In this document: positions 1 through 5,195 of the stretch, one piece after another
Numbering within the stretch: the first letter of the stretch is position 1
Layout: the number at the start of each line of letters is the position of its first letter
Origin: Synergistaceae bacterium
GTDB taxonomy: Bacteria > Synergistota > Synergistia > Synergistales > Aminobacteriaceae
Reading direction: 5' to 3'
Assembly (NCBI GenBank): GCA_031273365.1
Contig: JAISSA010000184.1
Span: 1-11,369 of the forward strand
Length of the DNA: 11,369 nucleotides
Made by a program: the position numbers and the translations under genes
The notes under the pieces: generated by a model
Seen by the model: only the letters and a program-made list of their open reading frames with translations
The model's database searches: none
What the model was told of the DNA's origin: nothing

Positions 1-2
1 CG

Positions 3-140
3 GTGTCCCCCCGCGACGACGCCAACGTCGACCATCTCGACGACAGAGGCGGCACGTGCGACACGCTGGGGTTGGGGGTGCTGTTGCTGCCGTTTGCTCT
101 GGTTTTCGCCCGCGGACGCTTTGGGCGGGGGAAGAAATAA
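3..140 (+). CDS. C-terminal end of a surface/exported protein with a Synerg-CTERM sorting tail (partial)
   Basis: Only the last 45 codons are in the window, read in the frame ending with TAA at 138-140. The peptide has an Asp-rich stretch, then GGTCD, then a hydrophobic run (LGLGVLLLPFALVFA) and a basic end (RGRFGRGKK). Gly-Gly plus Cys, one membrane-spanning segment and a short Arg/Lys tail is the layout of the Synerg-CTERM sorting domain of Synergistota, thought to mark exported proteins for processing and attachment at the cell envelope. The main body lies outside the window, so its function cannot be told. A terminator follows 52 bases after the stop. The tail is the best taxonomic marker here; a plain C-terminal membrane anchor is the alternative reading. 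Confidence 0.7.
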   Translation: MSPRDDANVDHLDDRGGTCDTLGLGVLLLPFALVFARGRFGRGKK

Positions 141-192
141 CCGCAAAGCCGGGGAGCGCTTTATTGAGAGGAATTTATTGAGAGAACAGGAG

Positions 193-220
193 GCCGCCCA
201 AAATTTCGGGCGGCTTTTTT
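193..220 (+). terminator. Rho-independent terminator
   Basis: A perfect 7-bp stem (GCCGCCC at 193-199 with GGGCGGC at 208-214) closes an 8-base loop and is followed at once by six T residues (215-220). It ends transcription of the gene whose stop is at 140. Two copies of TTATTGAGAG (161-170 and 175-184) lie just upstream; their role is unknown. Confidence 0.9.
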
Positions 221-241
221 GGTCTTCTCAGGCAGGGATGT

Positions 242-278
242 TCTATTAAGAGTTATAATAAAAAAATAAAAATATAGT
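242..278 (+). promoter_or_regulatory. AT-rich candidate promoter for the 368-853 gene
   Basis: A sharply AT-rich patch sits in an otherwise GC-rich region, right after the terminator and about 100 bases before the next gene. It contains a perfect TATAAT at 254-259 and a weaker TATAGT at 273-278. No convincing -35 box was found 16-18 bases upstream of either, so the call rests on position and the -10 match. The stretch from 279 to 354 shows no other feature I can support. Confidence 0.35.
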
Positions 279-354
279 GTGTCAGGATTTTCCGCAGCCG
301 CCGGCGCTTTTGCATTCGCGCAGAACGCCGTGCGCGCTGTCCTCGTAAATAAGC

Positions 355-360
355 GGGAGG
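355..360 (+). promoter_or_regulatory. Ribosome binding site that favours the second ATG (368)
   Basis: GGGAGG at 355-360 lies only 1 base from the ATG at 362 but 7 bases from the in-frame ATG at 368. The second spacing is normal, so translation probably starts at 368. Confidence 0.7.
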
Positions 361-367
361 TATGTTT

Positions 368-853
368 ATGGGAGACTGGAGGAAGCGAATCCGGGGGACG
401 CGCATCATCGCTTTGCTGGTTTTGTGCCTTGTGTCCGGTCTAACGGACGCCTGGGCGGAGGTTTACGTCAACCGGAAGTTTGGCTACAGCGTCGACGTGC
501 CGAGCGACGTCTTCGAGGCTCTGCCGGAGGAGGCGGATGGCCGCGCCTTCGTCTCCCGAAAGGACAGCGACGTGCGAATGCGTTTTTTCGCGGCGTCCGG
601 CGTCTCGAAGGTCCCGGATGCCGCGCAGGACGACATTCCTCCAGGGGCGGAGAAGGTCGGCGTCGTCCTGCTGGATAAAGGATATCTCCTGCGTTACCGG
701 AAGGACGAGGTCGCGTTCGTGCTCGTTCGACGTCTGGAGGGCGAAGTTCTTTACAGCGCGCTGTTCGAATGTCCCGTCGGAAAGACGGGCGATTATGACG
801 CGATCTGCTCGGCGGTTCTTGCTACGTGGTCGCTTCCGGAGGAAAATAAATAA
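368..853 (+). CDS. Small secreted or periplasmic protein of unknown function
   Basis: A 161-residue product when started at ATG 368; ATG 362 is possible but too close to the ribosome binding site. Residues 1-30 form a signal peptide: basic MGDWRKRIRGTR, a hydrophobic core IIALLVLCLVSGL, and a likely signal peptidase I site after AWA30. The mature part opens with VYVNRKFGYSVDVPSDVF. This recalls small exported proteins in which an Asn-x-x-Phe-Gly-Tyr/Phe-Ser motif precedes a Pro-containing strand and a D/G-R-x-F-x-S segment (here DGRAFVSRKDSDVRMRFF). I know no defined role for such proteins. Cys residues occur at the end (FECPVGKTGDYDAICSA), so a disulphide is possible. It stands alone between a terminator and a repeat region, so context gives no function. 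No catalytic motif was seen. Confidence 0.75.
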   Translation: MGDWRKRIRGTRIIALLVLCLVSGLTDAWAEVYVNRKFGYSVDVPSDVFEALPEEADGRAFVSRKDSDVRMRFFAASGVSKVPDAAQDDIPPGAEKVGVVLLDKGYLLRYRKDEVAFVLVRRLEGEVLYSALFECPVGKTGDYDAICSAVLATWSLPEENK

Positions 854-883
854 CCGGGGCGTCTACAACCTGAAGCCAGGACC

Positions 884-925
884 GCGGGGCTCCGCCCCCC
901 ACCCCGCAGGGGACTCAGTCCCCTG
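884..925. repeat. GC-rich paired hairpins in the intergenic region (REP-like)
   Basis: Two inverted repeats stand side by side: GGGGC-TCC-GCCCC (886-898), and CAGGGGACT and AGTCCCCTG arranged around a single central C (907-925). Such short GC-rich palindromes are typical of dispersed extragenic elements. They may also stop transcription from the upstream gene, since an AT-rich ATTAATTTT follows at 931-939, but that spacing is not that of a classic terminator. Confidence 0.6.
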
Positions 926-944
926 ACCCCATTAATTTTCAGAT

Positions 945-1135
945 GGGGCCAGTGAGGACTGCGAAGCGGGCGAACGGGCTCCGCCCCGGAGCTTTAATCC
1001 GGGGGTTTCAGGGGGGCCAGTGAGGACTGCGAAGCGGGCGAACGGGCTCTGCCCCTGAGCTTTAATCCGGGGGTTTCAGGGGGGGCCAGTGAGGACTGCG
1101 AAGCAGCCGAACGAGCTCTGCCCCCCTGAGTTTCA
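945..1135. repeat. Three tandem copies of a ~69-bp GC-rich REP-like repeat
   Basis: Copies run about 945-1012, 1013-1081 and 1082-1135 (the last truncated). Each starts GGGGCCAGTGAGGACTGCGA, then GAAC(G/A)GGCTC(C/T)GCCCC, then a GAGCTTTAATCC-like end and GGGGGTTTCAGGG. Each copy can fold through GGGC-TCC-GCCC. Copies 1 and 2 are nearly identical; copy 3 drifts (GCAGCCGAACGAGCTC) and ends about where the binding-protein reading frame opens. The reverse complement of one unit matches the 6336-6410 stretch inside the DppC-type gene over nearly its full length, so this family also occurs inside coding sequence. The array fills most of the 5' leader of the transporter operon; no promoter could be recognised in it. 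Confidence 0.85.
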
Positions 1136-1141
1136 ATGTCG

Positions 1142-1148
1142 AAAGGAG
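1142..1148 (+). promoter_or_regulatory. Ribosome binding site supporting a TTG start at 1157
   Basis: AAAGGAG at 1142-1148 lies 8 bases before an in-frame TTG (1157-1159). The upstream ATG at 1136 lies at the end of the repeat array and has no purine-rich site before it. TTG 1157 also gives a cleaner signal peptide (MKYLCTSILLWLAALFFASP). Confidence 0.7.
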
Positions 1149-1156
1149 ACAGGATC

Positions 1157-2929
1157 TTGAAATACCTTTGCACGTCGATTCTGCTGTGGCTTGCGGCTCT
1201 CTTTTTTGCGTCTCCCCTGTGCGCGTCCTCCTTTGACGTCCTTCAGTTCGAGGGGCCGAAGATGAAGGACCTCTACTACGTCGTCATCCGGGACACGGAC
1301 GCGCAGCTTCTGGCGATTTCGGCGGGCAGGCTCGATGTGCTGGGCGACCTTTACCGCGCCTCGGACATCGAGCGTCTTTCGCGGTCGGGCGAGATGAGCC
1401 TTTCCGCGGCCTCCGGATTTCACGCCTTTTTCATCACCTTCAACGTTCGGAAATTTCCGTGGGACCAGAAAGAACTGCGTCAGGCGGCCGCACAGGTCGT
1501 CGAGCGCAGGCGGTGGGTACGCGACCTGTTTTCCGGGTACTGCGAGCCCCTGTCGAGCTTTTTGCCTCCGGTTTCTCCCTGGTACGAACCCGTGGTGGCG
1601 CTCCCTTCGGGCGTCGAGGCGGCGCGCAAACGCCTCTCGGACGCCGGATGGACGTGGCGCGCGGGCCGTCTGGTCGCGCCGGACGGACGTCCCGTCCCGC
1701 CGACGCGCATTCTCTGTCCTCCCTCGTCCATCGCCGCGACGACGACCGAGGTCGCGCAACTGATGGCCGAGGCGCTCTCCGCGCTGGGCGTTCCCGCGGA
1801 GGCCGAGCCGCTCGACTTTCAGACCATGCTGGCCCGGGTGGACGAGCACGACTTCGACGCCTGCACCAACGCGTGGAGCATGACGCGCGACCCCGACGTC
1901 CTCTACTCCTTCTATCACTCGTCGATGGACGTGAAAGGAGGGTACAATCTGAGCGGCATCTCCGACCCGGAGCTGGATCGCGTACTGTGGGACCTGCGTT
2001 ACGTTCCCGATGAAGAGGGAGCGCGTCTTCTGGCTTCCAGTGCGCAAAAGCTTCTGGCGGAGCTGATGCCGGTGATTCCGATCTACAGCCGATATTCGGT
2101 CTCCGCGGTCCGCAACGACTGGGAGGGCGTTTTCACCACCGACCGAACGACGTCGGACAACCTCTACACACTCATTTCGATGAGGCCGATTGAAACTCGG
2201 GGGGACGAGAAAGCGCTGACTGAACGGGGTTTGGAGCGGAGCCCCGGGCGGCCCATTTACTGGAATATCCCGGAGGAAATTCGGACGCTGAACCCGCTGG
2301 TCTCCTCGACGGCCTACGACTGGACGGTCCTGAGCACGGTCTTCGAAACGCTGATTTCCATCGATCCCTTCACGTTCGAGGACGTTCCATGGCTGGCGGA
2401 GAGCTGGGACATTGCGCCGGAAAGAAGGGAACCAGAAAGAGAACCAGAAAGGGAACCGGACGGGGGATCGATCCTGACCTTCACGCTGCGTCCCAACCTG
2501 GCGTGGCAGGACGGGCGCCCCCTGACCGCGGAGGACGTGGCGTTCTCCCTCCGGTACATCCGGGACCATAAAGTCCCGCGTTTTTACGACAGCGTGAAGG
2601 ACATCGAATCGATAGAGGTCGTGGCGGAGAACCGGGTGCGCATCGTCATGGCGAACACGAGTTTCTGGCACCTCCACAACATCGGGGGAATGCCTCTTCT
2701 GCCCAGGCACGTTCTGGAGAACGTCCAGGACTGGCGGGCGTGGCAGCCGACCCTTCAACCCCATACGGCGACGGACGGAACGGCGATGACCGAGCTGGTC
2801 GGAACGGGGCCCTTTACGTTCCGGGAGTCCCGCACGGGAGAATACGTGCACATGACGAGAAACGAACGTTACATGCTGTACGCCCCCGCCGTTTCCGCGG
2901 CGGGCGGGCCGACGCGGGTTCCGGAATGA
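1157..2929 (+). CDS. Family-5 ABC transporter substrate-binding protein, apparently circularly permuted
   Basis: This 590-residue protein (TTG start at 1157) should capture a peptide-like ligand outside the membrane for the permeases downstream. Residues 1-23 are a signal peptide (LLWLAALFFASPLCA). The order of the halves is reversed relative to DppA/OppA. Residues ~26-345 match the usual C-terminal half: YYVVIRDTDAQLLAISAGRLDVL, FITFNVRKFPWDQKELRQAAA, SGYCEPLSSFLPP, RLSDAGW, a DFDACTNAWS-DPD segment, GGYNLSGISDPELDRVL and the final strands. Residues ~346-364 are a linker containing a repeat-derived piece. Residues ~365-575 match the usual N-terminal half: PIYWNIPEEIRTLNPLVSS, VFETLISID, WLAESWDI, LTFTLRPNLAWQDGRPLTAE, GTGPFTFRE and NERYMLY. 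The break point corresponds to the loop just after NxxYW in ordinary members. An EPEREPERE insertion and a Ser/Ala/Gly-rich end are extra. Either it is a true permutation or it is the hybrid remnant of two tandem genes; both lobes look complete. Confidence 0.85.
   Translation: MKYLCTSILLWLAALFFASPLCASSFDVLQFEGPKMKDLYYVVIRDTDAQLLAISAGRLDVLGDLYRASDIERLSRSGEMSLSAASGFHAFFITFNVRKFPWDQKELRQAAAQVVERRRWVRDLFSGYCEPLSSFLPPVSPWYEPVVALPSGVEAARKRLSDAGWTWRAGRLVAPDGRPVPPTRILCPPSSIAATTTEVAQLMAEALSALGVPAEAEPLDFQTMLARVDEHDFDACTNAWSMTRDPDVLYSFYHSSMDVKGGYNLSGISDPELDRVLWDLRYVPDEEGARLLASSAQKLLAELMPVIPIYSRYSVSAVRNDWEGVFTTDRTTSDNLYTLISMRPIETRGDEKALTERGLERSPGRPIYWNIPEEIRTLNPLVSSTAYDWTVLSTVFETLISIDPFTFEDVPWLAESWDIAPERREPEREPEREPDGGSILTFTLRPNLAWQDGRPLTAEDVAFSLRYIRDHKVPRFYDSVKDIESIEVVAENRVRIVMANTSFWHLHNIGGMPLLPRHVLENVQDWRAWQPTLQPHTATDGTAMTELVGTGPFTFRESRTGEYVHMTRNERYMLYAPAVSAAGGPTRVPE
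2189..2247 (+). repeat. Degenerate REP-like piece inside the binding-protein gene
   Basis: 2221-2245 matches 6435-6459 in the DppC-type gene at 22 of 25 bases (TGA-CGGGGTTTGG...GAGCCCC). The stretch 2189-2208 (GATTGAAACTCGGGGGGACG) resembles the unit start GATTGAAAGCTCAGGGGGGC at 6270. Both genes read it in the same frame: ERGLERSPG here, ERGLGQSPN there. It falls between the two halves of the permuted protein. Confidence 0.7.
2428..2461 (+). repeat. In-frame 12-bp tandem repeat
   Basis: About 2.8 copies of (A/G)GAACCAGAAAG encode the charged run REPEREPEREPD. It sits in the loop between WDIAPE and the LTFTLRPN strand, where family members usually have a short DG-x-x turn, so it is probably a tolerated surface-loop expansion. 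Confidence 0.8.
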
Positions 2930-3030
2930 AAGGCTTCGAAATGAAGGGCTTCGAATTGAAGGGCTTCGAAATGCAGGATCGCGGACTGAAGCACAGGAAT
3001 ATGAAGCGCAGGAGCATGAAGAACAGGGGA
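2926..3030 (+). repeat. Seven 15-bp tandem units
   Basis: Units begin at 2926, 2941, 2956, 2971, 2986, 3001 and 3016. The first three are almost identical (ATGAAGGGCTTCGAA with one change each); the later ones drift but keep the (A/T/C)TG(A/C)AG start. The gradient suggests expansion of a 15-bp unit with older copies downstream. Confidence 0.85.
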
Positions 3031-3048
3031 AGGGGGAACAGGAGATGA
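2926..3048 (+). CDS. 40-codon ORF of pentapeptide repeats between the binding protein and permease
   Basis: The ATG at 2926 overlaps the binding protein's TGA (ATGA at 2926-2929), and its own TGA (3046-3048) overlaps the next gene's ATG (ATGA at 3045-3048). The product is strongly basic and consists of seven 5-residue units: MKGFE, MKGFE, LKGFE, MQDRG, LKHRN, MKRRS, MKNRG, then RGNRR. There is no signal peptide, membrane segment or known domain. No strong ribosome binding site precedes it (CCGGA is weak), so translation would rely on coupling to the upstream stop. It may be a real small protein, a device that keeps ribosomes moving across the gap, or an out-of-frame repeat expansion with no protein role. 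Confidence 0.4.
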   Translation: MKGFEMKGFELKGFEMQDRGLKHRNMKRRSMKNRGRGNRR

Positions 3049-4010
3049 GCGCTCTTTTAAAACGCTTTGGCGGGGCGGTCGTTGTGTTGATTATCGTTCT
3101 GGTGCTCAATTTTTTCCTTTTCCGCATCATGCCCGGCGATCCTCTGACCGGCATCGTGGACCCCCGATTTTCGCCCGAGGCCAAACAGGAACTGGCTGCG
3201 CAGTGGGGTCTGGACAGGCCTGTGGCGGAGCAGTTCGTCGTCTATATCCGGGAGATGCTCTCGTTCCGGTTTGGCCTGTCGATGATGACGGGCACGCCCG
3301 TGTGGGACGAGTTGAGGAACCGCGTTCCCAACACGGTGGCGCTGTTGCTTCCGGCTCTGCTTCTGTCCGCGGCGCTCGGCATCGCGCTGGGGGTGAAGGC
3401 GGCTCTGAGGCGGGGGTCGAAGGTGGAACGTCTGGTGCTCTGGAGCGGGGCCGTGTCGTTCTCCTTTCCGTCGTTTTTCGTTCAACTGCTGCTGCTGATG
3501 TGTTTTGCGTGGCTGTGGCCGATTTTCCCGCTGAGCGGCAGCACATCCATACCGCCGCTCGCCGGGCTTGCGGGCGTGGCGGATTACCTGCGGCATCTGG
3601 CGCTGCCCCTTCTTTCGCTCGTGATCCTGAGCTTCGGGGGGTGGGCGCTTTACGTGCGCAACATGATGGTGAAGGCTCTGGGCGAGGACTACGTGCTGAT
3701 GGCGGTGGCTCGTGGCCTGCCGCGTCGGCGTGTGGTGTGGAATCACGCGTTTCGTTCCATCCTGCCGCCCGTTCTGACGATCCTGCTGCTCTCGCTGCCC
3801 GGCGTGGTGAGCGGAGCGGTGATTACGGAGACGGTGTTCTCCCTGAACGGAGCGGGTCGTTTCCTGCTGGAGGCCACGAATTCGCACGACTATCCCTCCG
3901 CGGGCGCGGCATTTTTTCTGCTGGCTCTTCTGACGGTGGGATGTAACCTTCTGGCGGACCTGCTGTATGTGCTGGTCGATCCCCGTGTGCGGCGGGGCGG
4001 TGTAGAATAG
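3045..4010 (+). CDS. DppB/OppB-type ABC transporter permease
   Basis: A 321-residue inner-membrane permease, normal length for the family, that pairs with the DppC-type subunit to form the transport channel. It opens with the family hallmark: a first membrane helix (~9-27) followed by FRIMPGDPL (26-34). Further helices lie near 97-118, 136-158, 186-204, 243-262 and 287-309. The cytoplasmic EAA loop that docks on the ATPases is EDYVLMAVARGLPRRRVVWN (214-233) followed by HAFRSILPP, with its conserved Gly present. The end DLLYVLVDPRVR is also typical. A purine-rich AAGGGGG at 3030-3036 lies 8 bases before the ATG, while AGGAG at 3040-3044 abuts it, so the former is the likely ribosome site. Substrate class (dipeptide, oligopeptide, nickel) cannot be assigned. 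Confidence 0.95.
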   Translation: MSALLKRFGGAVVVLIIVLVLNFFLFRIMPGDPLTGIVDPRFSPEAKQELAAQWGLDRPVAEQFVVYIREMLSFRFGLSMMTGTPVWDELRNRVPNTVALLLPALLLSAALGIALGVKAALRRGSKVERLVLWSGAVSFSFPSFFVQLLLLMCFAWLWPIFPLSGSTSIPPLAGLAGVADYLRHLALPLLSLVILSFGGWALYVRNMMVKALGEDYVLMAVARGLPRRRVVWNHAFRSILPPVLTILLLSLPGVVSGAVITETVFSLNGAGRFLLEATNSHDYPSAGAAFFLLALLTVGCNLLADLLYVLVDPRVRRGGVE

Positions 4011-4025
4011 AAAGGAGTTTTTGTC

Positions 4026-5192
4026 GTGACAAAGGGGTCCGTGGACCGGGAAAAACTGTATCGAATGATCTGCGCGCTCAGTGAATCTGATTTTGAAAAG
4101 GCCGTCAGTTACGTATCCTTTCTGCGCTTCGCCAACGTCTCCCAGGGGAAGGCGCTGGCCGACCTGCTGGACGAGGTCGCCAGGCCGGAGGGCACAAAGG
4201 TGGAGGTGCTGGACCCCATAGCGTGGGAGGACAGGGAAGTCGTTCCTTTCGTGGAAAAACCGCGGGAGGACCCTTATACGGAGCTCGATCCCCCGTATGT
4301 GGAGGTGATGGATGAGTTTTTCACGCCCGTTCGTTCCCCGCGTCTGGAGGACGCCCGCGAAAAGTCGCCGGGCACAAAGGGGGGCGGAAGATCGGACGAG
4401 AGAGTTTTCCCCGACTTCAAGCTCGAACCGGAGACGTCTTCGAAGTTCCCTTTGCGTCCGGGACCTGACGGGAAGGGAGTTTCGCAGCCTTCCTTTCAGA
4501 TGGACGATTTCTTCATGCCCGTCCGTTCCGAGCGGTTCGAAGCGCTTCGAAAAAACGTGGAATCCGAGTCCACGAGGAGCGTGAAGCCGACGAGGGAGTT
4601 CCTGTTCAGACTGCCGGAAAAGGCCAGGAAGCCGGAGCCTGAGACGGTGAACGAGCCGGACGTCCCGATCTCTGTCGAGCCCGTCCCCGTGAGCGTGGCC
4701 GCTGAGAAGACAGAGAAGACAGAGAAGATGGAGAAGCCCGGCGACGCGGCGGAGACCACGGATGCCCGGGATGCGGAGCTGAGCCGGGAGAGCGATCTGA
4801 TGCCGTTGCGAAGGATCCTGCACCTCTCCTGCGCCGATCTGGCGTTTCTTTTCGACGCCTCCGCCGCGCAGGTTTACTCCTGGTTTGGGAAGGCCGCCCC
4901 GAACGCCGACCAGGACGATCTGTTGCAATACTGCCTTGATGTCACAGCCCGCGTGGAAAAGGCCGGGGTCAACCGTCTGGACCTCGCCGTCCGCCATCCT
5001 TTCCCGGACGGAGAAACCTTTGTTCAGAAGCTGAAAAGGCAGAAAATCACGGGGCAGGACCTGAAAACCCTGAAAGATCTTGCGCAAAAGTCCGAAGATC
5101 TGCGCCGCAGGCCGAAGGGCGCGACAAAACCCTTCTACCCCTTCCCGGACGCGATAACGCTTTACTCGACTCCCTTGTATTGCGAGGTTTAG
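4026..5192 (+). CDS. Unknown protein with a helix-turn-helix-like C-terminal region, inside the transporter operon
   Basis: A 388-residue protein starting at GTG 4026, with AAAGGAG at 4011-4017 eight bases upstream; the gene begins 15 bases after the permease stop. I do not recognise it as a whole. Residues ~8-35 (REKLYRMICALSESDFEKAV...FLRF) resemble the short helical hairpin of DUF2281-like antitoxins and regulators. Residues ~92-107 and ~158-172 carry a duplicated motif, EVMDEFFTPVRSPRLE and QMDDFFMPVRSERFE. Residues ~195-255 are acidic, Pro/Glu-rich and probably disordered, with an EKTEKTEKMEK repeat. Residues ~260-290 (LRRILHLSCADLAFLFDASA then AQVYSWFGKA) read like a Cro/CI-type helix-turn-helix with W at the usual end. 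There are no membrane segments or signal, so it is cytoplasmic. A DNA-binding or adaptor role is inference from these weak similarities. Confidence 0.85.
   Translation: MTKGSVDREKLYRMICALSESDFEKAVSYVSFLRFANVSQGKALADLLDEVARPEGTKVEVLDPIAWEDREVVPFVEKPREDPYTELDPPYVEVMDEFFTPVRSPRLEDAREKSPGTKGGGRSDERVFPDFKLEPETSSKFPLRPGPDGKGVSQPSFQMDDFFMPVRSERFEALRKNVESESTRSVKPTREFLFRLPEKARKPEPETVNEPDVPISVEPVPVSVAAEKTEKTEKMEKPGDAAETTDARDAELSRESDLMPLRRILHLSCADLAFLFDASAAQVYSWFGKAAPNADQDDLLQYCLDVTARVEKAGVNRLDLAVRHPFPDGETFVQKLKRQKITGQDLKTLKDLAQKSEDLRRRPKGATKPFYPFPDAITLYSTPLYCEV
4704..4736 (+). repeat. In-frame 9-bp tandem repeat
   Basis: GAGAAGACA, GAGAAGACA, GAGAAGATG and GAGAAG follow in tandem and encode EKTEKTEKMEK within the acidic linker of the 4026-5192 gene. 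Confidence 0.8.
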
Positions 5193-5195
5193 ACC

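Noticed and set aside
282..363. - strand peptide (TYLPLIYEDSAHGVLRECKS then AGGCGKS) that looks protein-like
   Set aside because: Only 27 codons long, with an in-frame stop directly upstream and no ribosome site. It could be a gene remnant, but nothing supports it beyond appearance.
945..1135. CRISPR-like array
   Set aside because: The three copies are directly adjacent ~69-bp units with no unique spacers between short repeats, and no cas genes are near.
1136..1156. ATG 1136 as start of the binding protein
   Set aside because: No ribosome site precedes it and it lies at the end of the repeat array; TTG 1157 has AAAGGAG at ideal spacing and a better signal peptide.
2926..3048. Frameshifted C-terminal continuation of the binding protein
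   Set aside because: The binding-protein half already ends near its natural break point (NERYMLY), and the missing half is present at the front of the same protein. The 15-bp repeats do not resemble any part of the family.
1133..3184. Long - strand open frame (683 codons) opposite the binding protein
   Set aside because: Arg/Pro/Val-biased translation with no recognisable motif, covering a clearly coding + strand gene.
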